Source: UBA11346 sp038318565 (GTDB taxonomy: Bacteria; Planctomycetota; UBA11346). From it: a stretch of 59,899 nucleotides of DNA. Within the stretch, counting starts at the first letter, position 1, and the number at the start of each line of letters is the position of its first letter. Both the position numbers and the translations under genes were made by a program. This document shows, one piece after another, positions 43,792 to 51,775 of the stretch. The notes beneath the pieces were generated by a model. The model was not told the DNA's origin, did no database searches, and was given only the letters and a program-made list of their open reading frames with translations. The stretch lies in assembly GCA_038318565.1 (NCBI GenBank), contig JBBQCI010000012.1, positions 1 to 59,899 on the forward strand, in the 5' to 3' direction.

Positions 43792-43808
43792 TTGGCCCGC
43801 TCTTTGCG
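43792..43808 (+). promoter_or_regulatory. Candidate sigma-54 (RpoN) promoter for flgB-flgC-fliE
   Basis: TTGGCCCGCTCTTTGCG carries GG (43794-43795) and GC (43806-43807) with exactly 10 nt between, matching the -24/-12 consensus in most positions. The expected start site near 43819 leaves only about 6 nt before the flgB ATG, which is unusually short and is the main argument against it. Confidence 0.4.
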
Positions 43809-43824
43809 TCAGGATCCAGCAACC

Positions 43825-44187
43825 ATGGACGACCCCCGTTTAACTGTCCTGACTCGCCTCATGGATGTCGCCGTCCTGCGCCAGCAGGTCCACGCCGGCA
43901 ACCTAGCCAACCAGAACACTCCGGGCTTCAAGGCCAGGGCAGTGGCCTTCGAGGACGCCTTTAACCAGGCCCTCGATGATCAGGGCGAGGATCGTGCCAT
44001 GTCCGTAGGGCCACGGGTCTATGAGGCACGCGCCACGCCCAGTGATCCGGATGGCAACGATGTCTCCAGTGAACGCGAAGTCGCCGCGTTGGCCAAGAAC
44101 AAGCTGCTCTTCGACACTTATGCCCAGATGGCGCGCGGCAAGATGCGCCTAATGAGCACCGCGATCACCGCGGCGCCTGGAGGCTGA
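43825..44187 (+). CDS. flgB: Flagellar basal-body rod protein FlgB
   Basis: The 120-residue proximal rod protein has the family N-terminal pattern VAVLRQQVHAGNLANQNTPG followed by FKARAVAFEDAF, and a C-terminal helix (LLFDTYAQMARGKMRLM). It assembles on the periplasmic side above the MS ring. The ATG at 43825 gives the correct N-terminus; the upstream open frame is not conserved. It is the first gene of flgB-flgC-fliE, 2 nt before flgC. Confidence 0.92.
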   Translation: MDDPRLTVLTRLMDVAVLRQQVHAGNLANQNTPGFKARAVAFEDAFNQALDDQGEDRAMSVGPRVYEARATPSDPDGNDVSSEREVAALAKNKLLFDTYAQMARGKMRLMSTAITAAPGG

Positions 44188-44189
44188 TC

Positions 44190-44609
44190 ATGCCCAACGC
44201 TTTGTTCGGAGGCTTCGACATCAGTGCCTCGGCGATGAGCGCCGAACGTTTGCGCATGACGGTAGCTGCCGAGAATCTCGCCAATGCCGATTCCACCCGC
44301 AAGCTGGCCGATGGCCTGCCATATGCCCGGCAGCGGGTGGTGTTCCGCAGCGAACTCGACCAGGCTGGCAAGGCCACTGGGGCGGTCCAGGGCACCGTGG
44401 TCGCCAGTCCGCGCTACGCTCAGCGTGTCGACCCCAGCCATCCCGACGCAGACGCCAACGGGATTGTGACCAGCGCGGATATCGATCCGATTCTGGAAAT
44501 GGTCGACCTGATGACGGCCAGCAAGAGTTACGAAGCCAATGCCAACGCCTCGCGCGGACTCCTGCGAATGCATGAATCCGCGTTGCGCCTCGGCGATATC
44601 CAAGGATGA
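44190..44609 (+). CDS. flgC: Flagellar basal-body rod protein FlgC
   Basis: The 139-residue protein has FDISASAMSAERLRMTVAAE plus NLANADSTR at the N-terminus and the conserved C-terminal DLMTASKSYEANANA segment. It is the second proximal rod subunit, exported by the flagellar type III system. It is 2 nt after flgB and 11 nt before fliE. Confidence 0.95.
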   Translation: MPNALFGGFDISASAMSAERLRMTVAAENLANADSTRKLADGLPYARQRVVFRSELDQAGKATGAVQGTVVASPRYAQRVDPSHPDADANGIVTSADIDPILEMVDLMTASKSYEANANASRGLLRMHESALRLGDIQG

Positions 44610-44620
44610 TTAGGTAAGTC

Positions 44621-44935
44621 ATGTCACAGCCACTTGATCCGATGCGTGGACTCTACGGCTCGCAGCCAGTGCAGCCGACGGCCGCCCCGGTACAGCCGGC
44701 GACTACCGCCGACGGCAAGACCTTCCAAGATGTGCTGACCGACTTCGTCAAGCAGGTCGATCAAAGCCAACAGGACTACGACGTCGCGATCCGCGCGGTC
44801 GAACGTGGCGATACCGACAATCTCCATCGCGTGATGTTGGCCCAGAGCCAGGCGCAATTGTCGCTGAAGCTCGCTGTCGAAGTGCGCAACAAGCTGGTCG
44901 AGGCCTACAAGGAAGTGAACCGGATCCAGTTCTGA
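44621..44935 (+). CDS. fliE: Flagellar hook-basal body protein FliE
   Basis: The 104-residue protein has the FliE core FQDVLTDFVKQVDQSQQDYD, LHRVMLAQSQAQLSLKLAVE and VRNKLVEAYKEVNRIQF. FliE joins the MS ring to the rod. No fliF follows here; the next gene is an AraC regulator, so the rest of the flagellar genes lie elsewhere. Confidence 0.94.
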   Translation: MSQPLDPMRGLYGSQPVQPTAAPVQPATTADGKTFQDVLTDFVKQVDQSQQDYDVAIRAVERGDTDNLHRVMLAQSQAQLSLKLAVEVRNKLVEAYKEVNRIQF

Positions 44936-44995
44936 GAGCGATGGTGCTTGCCGGGATTGCATGACCGGGTCCGATCCAGTCAAATAGCCTGCCGC

Positions 44996-45883
44996 ATGCA
45001 CACTCTGTCAGGCCGCGATCTGTTTCCGCATGTCGGACTACCCCTGCTGGTGCGGCGCGTACGCGTACTTCAGCCGATCGCGATGCATGGGCATGATTTC
45101 CATGAGTTGGTGATTACGGTGCGCGGCGCTGCCGAGCACCGCGTCGAGCGCGGCCGGCACGCGCGCTCGCAGCATCTCCTGCCTGGTGACGTCTTCGTGC
45201 TGGCCCCTGAGGAACAGCATGCGTATATGGCCCCACGTGGCCTGGAGGTGGTGAATTGCCTGTTCACCCCGGCCTTGTTCGCTGGCCATGAGGATGAATT
45301 ACGATCGGTCCCGGGATTGGCCGATCTGTTGCTGGTAGAGCCGCTGTTCCGTGGCGAGGCTGCGGCGCAGCGCCTGCGCCTGCCGGTAGCCGAGCGGGCC
45401 GCAGTGCGTTCGGATGCCGACGCCGTTCAGGCCGAGCTCGACACGGCGGCGCCGGGATTCGCGGTGGCGGCGCGCGCGCGATTCCTGGCGCTGCTCGTTC
45501 GACTAGCTCGTTGCTGGCAGGCAGCCGGACCTGGACAACGCGCGGCGTTGGAGGGACAGCATGCTGCGGTGGCGGCAGCGCTGGCCTGCATCGAGGAACG
45601 GCATGGCGAAGACCTGAGCTTGGATGAACTGGCCCGACAGGCCCGGCTCAGCCCGCATTACCTGTCCGAACTGTTCCGTCGCCAGACCGGACAGTCGCCG
45701 TGGGACTACCTCACGACGCTGCGCCTGGAGAAGGCTAAGGAGCGCTTGCGTGGGGGTGATGACAGCATCACCGCCATCGCCTTTGCCGTCGGATTCAATG
45801 ACAGCAGCTATTTCACCCGGGTCTTTCGCGCCCGCGAGGGGGTAACACCCCTGGCATGGCGGCGAACCGGAAGGGAATCCTGA
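44996..45883 (+). CDS. AraC-family transcription regulator
   Basis: The 295-residue protein has an N-terminal cupin-like sensor (about 5-85, MHGHDFHELVITVRG and PGDVFVLAPEEQHAY) and a C-terminal double HTH (about 195-290, LSLDELARQARLSPHYLSEL, then IAFAVGFNDSSYFTRVFRA). It likely senses a sugar-like ligand. I start at ATG 44996; a longer frame upstream is not conserved. Two enzyme genes follow at 54 and 13 nt, probably under its control. Confidence 0.88.
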   Translation: MHTLSGRDLFPHVGLPLLVRRVRVLQPIAMHGHDFHELVITVRGAAEHRVERGRHARSQHLLPGDVFVLAPEEQHAYMAPRGLEVVNCLFTPALFAGHEDELRSVPGLADLLLVEPLFRGEAAAQRLRLPVAERAAVRSDADAVQAELDTAAPGFAVAARARFLALLVRLARCWQAAGPGQRAALEGQHAAVAAALACIEERHGEDLSLDELARQARLSPHYLSELFRRQTGQSPWDYLTTLRLEKAKERLRGGDDSITAIAFAVGFNDSSYFTRVFRAREGVTPLAWRRTGRES

Positions 45884-45937
45884 TTTTCGCACCGCGACTA
45901 CCGGCAATCGGATCGACCTGCCCGGCATGATGCCGGC

Positions 45938-46684
45938 ATGCACCAGCAAACCAGCTTCGACCCGGCCCTCATCCAGCGTTTCAGTCAGGATGGATTCACC
46001 GTCATCCGGGGAATCCTCAGTCCTGCTGAGGTGGCTCGCTTCCGAGCCCTGTCACTGGCGCGCAGTGCCGCCGATCAGAAGGCCTTCAGTCGCACGGCGA
46101 TCTTCACCCAGGTGGTAGACACCTGGCGCGAGGATGGCGGACTACGTGATCTCACGATGCATCCGCGTCTGATTGCCGCCGCCCAGGCCTTGTGTGGCGG
46201 TCCAGTCCGTCTGTGGCACGACCAGATCCTGACAAAGGCTCCGCGCAACGGTGCCATCACCGCGTTCCACCAGGATCAGCCCTATTGGCCGCTGAGTCGG
46301 CGCCTTCGCTCGTTTGCTGCCTGGATTGCCCTAGGCGACACGCCGGAAGAGCACGGCTGCATGAGCTTCATCCCGGGCAGCCACCGACTGCGCGATCTCG
46401 CTCCGCAGGATCTTGCCGACGCTGGCAGTCTCTTCGGGCTTCGCCCCGACCTCGCCTTTAGTGAAGCCGTCACCGTCCCGCTGCGCGCTGGCGATGTCAC
46501 CTTCCACGATGGGTTGTGCGCCCACCGCGCCGGCACCAACCAGCTCGACCTGCCGCGCGTTGCCCATTCGGTGATCTTTCTTGAGGTCGATGCGGTTTAC
46601 GACGGATCTGGCCATGTGGTGACCGACTCGCTAGGTCTGCAGGCCGGTCAGATCTTGCCCGACGCACGCTTTCCCAGGTTTTGA
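45938..46684 (+). CDS. Phytanoyl-CoA dioxygenase family protein
   Basis: The 248-residue Fe(II)/2-oxoglutarate oxygenase has the iron triad as H-x-D in TAFHQDQPYW and a distal His in FHDGLCAHRAGTN. The 2-oxoglutarate arginine probably lies a few residues later (LDLPRVAHSVIF). The substrate is unknown. It is typical of PVC bacteria to have such a gene beside AraC and URO-D-like genes, as here (13 nt to the next). Confidence 0.85.
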   Translation: MHQQTSFDPALIQRFSQDGFTVIRGILSPAEVARFRALSLARSAADQKAFSRTAIFTQVVDTWREDGGLRDLTMHPRLIAAAQALCGGPVRLWHDQILTKAPRNGAITAFHQDQPYWPLSRRLRSFAAWIALGDTPEEHGCMSFIPGSHRLRDLAPQDLADAGSLFGLRPDLAFSEAVTVPLRAGDVTFHDGLCAHRAGTNQLDLPRVAHSVIFLEVDAVYDGSGHVVTDSLGLQAGQILPDARFPRF

Positions 46685-46697
46685 AAGGCGAGGCACC

Positions 46698-47753
46698 ATG
46701 TCTAGCCCTGCCATGCTTCTAATTCCAGCCGAGACGGTCGCCTCCCGAGTTCACAAAGTCCTGACCGGTCGGCAGCCTGCCGACCGACTGCCCATGCTGG
46801 AATGGGCCATGTGGTGGAGCGAATGCACGATCGCCCGTTGGCATGGGGAAGGTCTGTCCAAGGACCTGGACAAAAGCGGCATTAAGCGCCACCTGGGCTT
46901 GGATGTGGACCATCAGTACTGGACCCATCAGGAGCTGCCCGAGTTGCATCCCGCCGTACATGGCGCAGCGATGATCGGTGATTCGGCACACTACGAGCAG
47001 CATCGGAGCCGTCTCTATCGCCAGGATCGTCCGTTTCTCGACACCTGCTCGTGGCAGGGTGAAGCAGGCGACTGGCGCAGCTGGTGTGCAGAACGGGACC
47101 GGGGTGAGGCGGTGTGCTGGCTGACGGTGTACGGCTTCTTCTGGTGGCCGCGCACGTTGCTTGGCATCGAACCGCATCTCTATGCCTTCCATGACCAGCC
47201 GGAATTGATGCACCGGATCAATCAGGATCAGGCCGACTTCATCACGCGTTGGCTGGACGAGGTCTGTGTCCACGGCACCCCTGACTTCGTCACTATTGCT
47301 GAGGACATGAGCTACAACAACGGCCCGATGCTGTCGCGTCGGCAGTTCGAGACGTTCCTGGCCCCGTACTACCGCCAAGTGCTGCCACTCTTTCATCAGC
47401 GAGGCATTGCCGTCATCTGCGACAGTGACGGGGACGTATCGATGCTGGCCCCGTGGTTGCGCGAGGTGGGCTTCGACGGGGTGCTTCCGCTGGAGCATCA
47501 AGCCGGCTGCGACATCAACCGCCTGCAGGCTGCGCTACCAGACTTCAGCTTCGTCGGTCATTTCGACAAAATGGTGATGAAACAGGGTGAGGCCGCCATG
47601 CGTGCCGAGTTCGATCGCCTGCTGCCGGCCATGCGGGCCGGACGATTCATCCCCTCGGTCGACCACCAGACGCCGCCAGATGTCTCGTTAGAACATTACC
47701 GCATCTACGTACGTCTATTCCGCGAATATGCGGAACGGGCTGTGCGGTCCTGA
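46698..47753 (+). CDS. Uroporphyrinogen decarboxylase-like (URO-D/CmuA superfamily) protein
   Basis: The 351-residue protein has the URO-D barrel layout: an N-terminal LTGRQPADRLPMLEWAMWW, a central DFVTIAEDMSYNNGPMLS and a C-terminal FDGVLPLEHQAGCDINRLQA, then SFVGHFDKMVM. The arginine-rich N-terminal motif of true haem-pathway HemE is missing, so this is probably one of the many URO-D-like methyltransferase or demethylase relatives. It is linked to the AraC and dioxygenase genes. Confidence 0.8.
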   Translation: MSSPAMLLIPAETVASRVHKVLTGRQPADRLPMLEWAMWWSECTIARWHGEGLSKDLDKSGIKRHLGLDVDHQYWTHQELPELHPAVHGAAMIGDSAHYEQHRSRLYRQDRPFLDTCSWQGEAGDWRSWCAERDRGEAVCWLTVYGFFWWPRTLLGIEPHLYAFHDQPELMHRINQDQADFITRWLDEVCVHGTPDFVTIAEDMSYNNGPMLSRRQFETFLAPYYRQVLPLFHQRGIAVICDSDGDVSMLAPWLREVGFDGVLPLEHQAGCDINRLQAALPDFSFVGHFDKMVMKQGEAAMRAEFDRLLPAMRAGRFIPSVDHQTPPDVSLEHYRIYVRLFREYAERAVRS

Positions 47754-47758
47754 TCGGA

Positions 47759-48205
47759 TCAGGGCGTCAGCAGGCCGGTCAGCGGACTGTAGGTGGTGCC
47801 GAAGACGTTCTGCGGCATGCCGAGGAACGACAAGACGGTGACGTAGAGCCTGCGGTAGTCGATCGAACCGGCTCCCCAGGCGAGGTCGCCGCGATTGTCC
47901 GTAACTGACAAAGAGGGCTGTGTGCCGAGGATGCGGCTGCCCTGGAAATTGCTCTGCTGCGAAATCAGGAAATGCGGGGCCATTATTCGAGCGGAAGGTG
48001 GTAGCCCAGCTGTTGATGACGCTGGTGTCGCGGGTGCCGCCAATGAATTCATCTCACAGCTTCTCGCAGACGAAGACAGCCACGCGAGATTGCGCGAGGA
48101 TAATAGTGATGACCTGCTCGCCATCGTTCTGCATTCGCCCGTCGCGTTGCCCGTCGTCGCGCTGGCGTTGATGGTTAATGGCATCGGAACCCCCCTGGGG
48201 GCTGC
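47759..48205 (-). pseudogene. Fused remnant of a DUF1800 and a DUF1501 gene
   Basis: Reading the minus strand, about 48205 to 48000 encodes QNDGEQVITIILAQSRVAVF and VCEKL, an in-frame TGA where Trp is expected, then DEFIGGTRDTSVINSWATTF. This is the C-terminal part of a DUF1800 protein. Near 47970 the frame shifts, and the sequence becomes GSRILGTQPSLSVTDNRGDL and RRLYVTVLSFLGMPQNVFGT to a natural stop, the very end of a DUF1501 protein. These two families normally sit side by side. Here a deletion has joined them, and a nonsense mutation is present. A 149-codon open frame through this region is an accident. I see nothing in 48206-48296. Confidence 0.65.
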
Positions 48206-48296
48206 CACCTACTATAGGCGTCGTAGTGCTTTCCGGGAACCGATAATGGCAGGACGTCGACGTGTCGTGTCTAACGCACCGACCAGTGAATACACC

Positions 48297-49838
48297 CTAC
48301 GATTCGTCGCCATCCAGACTGCTGCCAGGGGCGGAAAGGCTGCGTTTCTTCATCCAATTCCGTCCGGCGATGACCAAATAGATGCCGCTTCCCAGGGCGA
48401 CAGCACAGCCCAACCGCATCGCCGCATAGCTGCTCGCTCGGCCGGCTGGTTGCGGCCACCAGTGCAGCAATGCCCACACCGCTGCGCCCATGGCGAGAGC
48501 TGCCGCCATCGGGCGGGCGAAACTGCTCAGGGCGCCCCACCCCTGAACCCCACGGCGGCGCAGCAGCCACACGTAGACGCCGCAGGCAATGGTTCCGGTG
48601 ATGGCGGTACTCAGGGCCAGGCCGGCTTCACGCAGGGGGGTGCGTACGAGCAGGAGATTGAGGGTCAGATTGGCGACCACCGTGGCGACCGAGACGACCA
48701 GTGGCGTCCACTGGTCGCGATTGGCGTGGAAGGCCTTGACCATGACGCGGGTCAGGGCGAGCGGCACCAGAGCGACCGCAAAGAAGCGTAAGGCAAGCAA
48801 CGTGCGTTGGACCAGATCCTCGTCGAACTGGCCGACCTGGTAGACGGTGCGCACCGCCGGTTCTGAGACGACGAGCAGGCCAATCGAGGCTGGCAGCAAC
48901 CAGAACCACAAGGACGCCAGGGCATCGCGCAGTCCCTCGCCCATCGCTGACCAGCCACGGCTGGCCCGGCTGGCAAGTTCAGGGTACACCGCTGTGGCGA
49001 CGCCATGGCCGACCAGGGCGAGCGGGAACTGGAACAGACGGTTGGCAAAGTAGAGCACCTGTGGCCCCCCCGGCCCAGCACTGAGCGCGATGATGGTGTC
49101 GAGGAAGGCATTGAGCTGAAAAACCCCCGCCGCCAGCGTGGTCGGGACGATGGCTCGCCACAGTTCGGTCAGGCGGCCGACTTCTTCGGGAGCGAGTCGC
49201 CAGACCAGCGGTGGAATGCCACCTGAACGGCGCAACGCATAGAGGTGCAGCATGGTCCCGGCGATGCCGCTGGCCAGTACGGCATACGGCAAGTACCACG
49301 TTTCATCCTCGGGCGACAACCAGACCGTGGTGATCAGAGCCAGATTGAGTATCACCGGCGTAAACGCCGGCACCCAGAAGTGGCGTCGGCCGTTCAGCAC
49401 CCCAGCCATGATCGCCGAGGTGCAGACGAAGGTCGCAAACGGCAGCATCGGCAGCGACAATGCAGCGATGGTGATGGCCTTGGCACTGCCCGACCAGGCG
49501 ATGATGGCGGCTGCTCCGGCCATGCCCACGGCGCAGACCAGCGCCATGAACAGCGATAATCGGACAATGATCGCCCCGGCGAAGCGCTCGGCGGCCTGTG
49601 GATCCTGGTCGCGCAGCTGGACATAGCGGGGAATGACGGCAGCCGACAGGGCGCCTTCGCCGAACAGGTTGCGCAACAGGTTGGGCAGGGCGTTGGCAAC
49701 GGTGAAGCAGTCGAGCAGGAAACTGCCGCCCAAGTGACCAGCCCACAGGCGGTCGCGAACCAGGCCGAGAACCCGGCTGACCAGGGTCCAGCCCGATACC
49801 GTCAGTACCCGTCGCATCAGCGCCATGGGCGGGACCAT
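48297..49838 (-). CDS. murJ: Lipid II flippase MurJ
   Basis: The protein has about 513 residues and some fourteen membrane helices. The MurJ/MviN hallmarks are LVSRVLGLVRDRLWAGHLG, ALPNLLRNLFGEGALSAAVI and a later central RAGVFQLN-like stretch (LAAGVFQLNAFLDTIIALSA). It flips lipid II for peptidoglycan synthesis. Possible starts are ATGs at 49838, 49826 and 49817. An ATG at 49907 is also open but would overlap the start of the divergent amidase gene. Confidence 0.9.
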   Translation of the reverse strand: MVPPMALMRRVLTVSGWTLVSRVLGLVRDRLWAGHLGGSFLLDCFTVANALPNLLRNLFGEGALSAAVIPRYVQLRDQDPQAAERFAGAIIVRLSLFMALVCAVGMAGAAAIIAWSGSAKAITIAALSLPMLPFATFVCTSAIMAGVLNGRRHFWVPAFTPVILNLALITTVWLSPEDETWYLPYAVLASGIAGTMLHLYALRRSGGIPPLVWRLAPEEVGRLTELWRAIVPTTLAAGVFQLNAFLDTIIALSAGPGGPQVLYFANRLFQFPLALVGHGVATAVYPELASRASRGWSAMGEGLRDALASLWFWLLPASIGLLVVSEPAVRTVYQVGQFDEDLVQRTLLALRFFAVALVPLALTRVMVKAFHANRDQWTPLVVSVATVVANLTLNLLLVRTPLREAGLALSTAITGTIACGVYVWLLRRRGVQGWGALSSFARPMAAALAMGAAVWALLHWWPQPAGRASSYAAMRLGCAVALGSGIYLVIAGRNWMKKRSLSAPGSSLDGDES

Positions 49839-49905
49839 CGGTGGCGTAGCAGGTTTCCGCAAGGGCATTGCGGCGGCGGCGGCTCCCGACATCCTGCCGT
49901 GATCC

Positions 49906-50817
49906 ATGTGCAGCGCCTGCGACGGTGAATCCGATGTTCACGACACCCAGCCGAGTCAGGCTGAAGCGACACCTCCTGCCAGTGTCACGCGACGAGGTCT
50001 GCTGATCGGCGGCATCGCCACTGCGTTGGCGGCCTGCGTGCGTGGCGGCGGTGCAGAAACGCCCGGAGCTGGCGAAGGTACCTGGTACACTAGCCTGCAA
50101 GGCGACACCCTGGATTCGCTATCGAAGCGGACTGGTCTGACCTCTCAACGCATAGCTACCGTGAATTCGGTGAGTGGATCCGTGCTCAAGCCGGGTACCC
50201 GCCTGTGGATGCCCGGAGTTCGCTGGGTGAAACCCGAGGTCACCGGCTATCGGCCGCCACAGGCCAAACTGCCCGTAGACAAGCCACCAGGCGGTCGTCC
50301 CCTTGCCCCAAGCGATGATGGCGACCACTATGAGTTGGTGCCACGTAGTGCGTGGACCAACGAACCGGTCGGCGCCAATCATGTGCTGATGGGCAAGGTC
50401 AACAAGATCACCATCCACCACACGGACGAGCACGGCGGCATGGACGGCAAGGCCGATATTGACGTCGTGCGCATGATCGAGCGCTATCACCGTGGGCCGG
50501 AAAAACGGTGGGCAGCCATTGGCTACCACTTCCTGGTCGGCAAGGACGGCAAAATCTACGAAGGTCGGCCGGTCAAATTCCAGGGCGCCCACTGCGGGAA
50601 AAACGAGAACAACCTTGGAATTTCAGTGATCGGCAACTGTCATCTCAATCTGCCGAATCCCCGGCAGTTGAAGGCGCTCAAAGCCTTCCTCGACGACCAG
50701 CGTGAACGTTTCGCAGTGTCCAAGAGCCAAGTGTATGGCCACCGTGATATCAAACCGACGATCTGCCCGGGCGACCGCCTGTACGGTTGGGTCCTGGCCT
50801 ATTCCGGCCGGGCGTAG
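49906..50817 (+). CDS. LysM-PGRP N-acetylmuramoyl-L-alanine amidase, Tat lipoprotein
   Basis: The 303-residue protein has a twin-arginine signal with lipobox (TRRGLLIGGIATALAAC, lipidated C44), a LysM peptidoglycan-binding domain (about 58-105, QGDTLDSLSKRTGL) and an amidase_2/PGRP domain (about 145-300). Zinc ligands are in ITIHHTDEH and GHRDIKPTICPGD. It cleaves the muramyl-peptide bond in the periplasm. It is divergent from murJ and convergent with lgt, overlapping the latter's end by 19 nt. Confidence 0.9.
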   Translation: MCSACDGESDVHDTQPSQAEATPPASVTRRGLLIGGIATALAACVRGGGAETPGAGEGTWYTSLQGDTLDSLSKRTGLTSQRIATVNSVSGSVLKPGTRLWMPGVRWVKPEVTGYRPPQAKLPVDKPPGGRPLAPSDDGDHYELVPRSAWTNEPVGANHVLMGKVNKITIHHTDEHGGMDGKADIDVVRMIERYHRGPEKRWAAIGYHFLVGKDGKIYEGRPVKFQGAHCGKNENNLGISVIGNCHLNLPNPRQLKALKAFLDDQRERFAVSKSQVYGHRDIKPTICPGDRLYGWVLAYSGRA

Positions 50818-51662
50818 GCCGCCGGTTGGGACGGTCGGCGCAAAGCCGCCCAGACCAGCACCGCGCCGATGATGAAGAGCGGTAGCGTGTAGGCCTGTCC
50901 TTTGCTCATGAAGCCCAGGATCGGTGCAATTCCATCGTATCCGGGCTGGCCGGCATCTGGTTCGCGGAAATATTCGCCGACGAAGCGGCCAACCCCATAG
51001 AGCAGGAAAAACAAACCCAAGGTCAGGCCGGGCCTGCGGTGCCTGGCGTGGATCGGTATCAGCACGGCAAGCACGAGCAGGCCCTCCAGGACCATAGCGT
51101 AGAGTTGGCTTGGATGCCGAGGGACGGGCGGATGGGCATGCGGGAAGATCACTGCCCAGGACCCGTCCCACGGTTTGCCCCACAACTCACCATTAATGAA
51201 GTTCGCCAGGCGACCACAAGCCAACCCAAGCGGGGCGACAGCTGCCAGGGCGTCGCCGAGGACCAGCAGGTGCTGTTTCTGACGCCAAGACCACCACCAG
51301 GCGGCGGCAGCCACGCCGGCGATCCCGCCGTGGCTGGCCATCCCGCCTTGATGCACGGCGAGCAGTTTCCACCACGGGAGATCCTCGCTGAACGTCCAAA
51401 ACAATGCAGGTTCATAGAGTGCAGCATAGCCCAGACGACCGCCGGCAACCATGCCGATAGCGATGGTCACAATGAAATCCCCGACCTGCTGTGCGGTCAT
51501 CGGCAGCCGGCCTGACTTGGCCCAGTGAACCAGCAGCAGCCATCCGCCCAGGATGCCGGCGAGATAACTGACGCCGTACCAGCGGATGCCGAATTCGCCG
51601 CTGAACCGGATCATAAACGGATCGAGGTTGTGGACCCAGTGGGTTACAGCGGGATCTGGCAT
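50799..51662 (-). CDS. lgt: Prolipoprotein diacylglyceryl transferase
   Basis: The 287-residue membrane enzyme attaches diacylglycerol to the lipobox cysteine of prolipoproteins. Family motifs are GIRWYGVSYLAGILGG, HQGGMASHGGIAGV, CGRLANFINGELWG and RHPSQLYAMVLEG. The start is ATG 51662; an extended frame to 51809 overlaps the divergent kinase start and has no family sequence. Its 3' end overlaps the amidase gene by 19 nt on the other strand. Confidence 0.95.
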   Translation of the reverse strand: MPDPAVTHWVHNLDPFMIRFSGEFGIRWYGVSYLAGILGGWLLLVHWAKSGRLPMTAQQVGDFIVTIAIGMVAGGRLGYAALYEPALFWTFSEDLPWWKLLAVHQGGMASHGGIAGVAAAAWWWSWRQKQHLLVLGDALAAVAPLGLACGRLANFINGELWGKPWDGSWAVIFPHAHPPVPRHPSQLYAMVLEGLLVLAVLIPIHARHRRPGLTLGLFFLLYGVGRFVGEYFREPDAGQPGYDGIAPILGFMSKGQAYTLPLFIIGAVLVWAALRRPSQPAAYARPE

Positions 51663-51775
51663 GGGCAGCAGCGTCAGGCGCGGCGAGCGGCGTCCAGTTG
51701 ACGTTCGTAGAGCAGGTCCTTTCGATGTCGGGGACGCCGATGGACTCGGATGGCGGGATGGCGTAGCATGAGGAA

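Noticed and set aside
46698..47753. Assignment as haem-pathway uroporphyrinogen decarboxylase (hemE)
   Set aside because: The Arg-rich N-terminal substrate motif of HemE is absent, and the neighbours are AraC and a dioxygenase, not haem genes; kept as URO-D-like.
47759..48208. An apparently intact 149-codon minus-strand gene
   Set aside because: Only its last third resembles a protein family (DUF1501 end). The rest is the wrong frame of DUF1800 sequence, so it is a pseudogene by-product.
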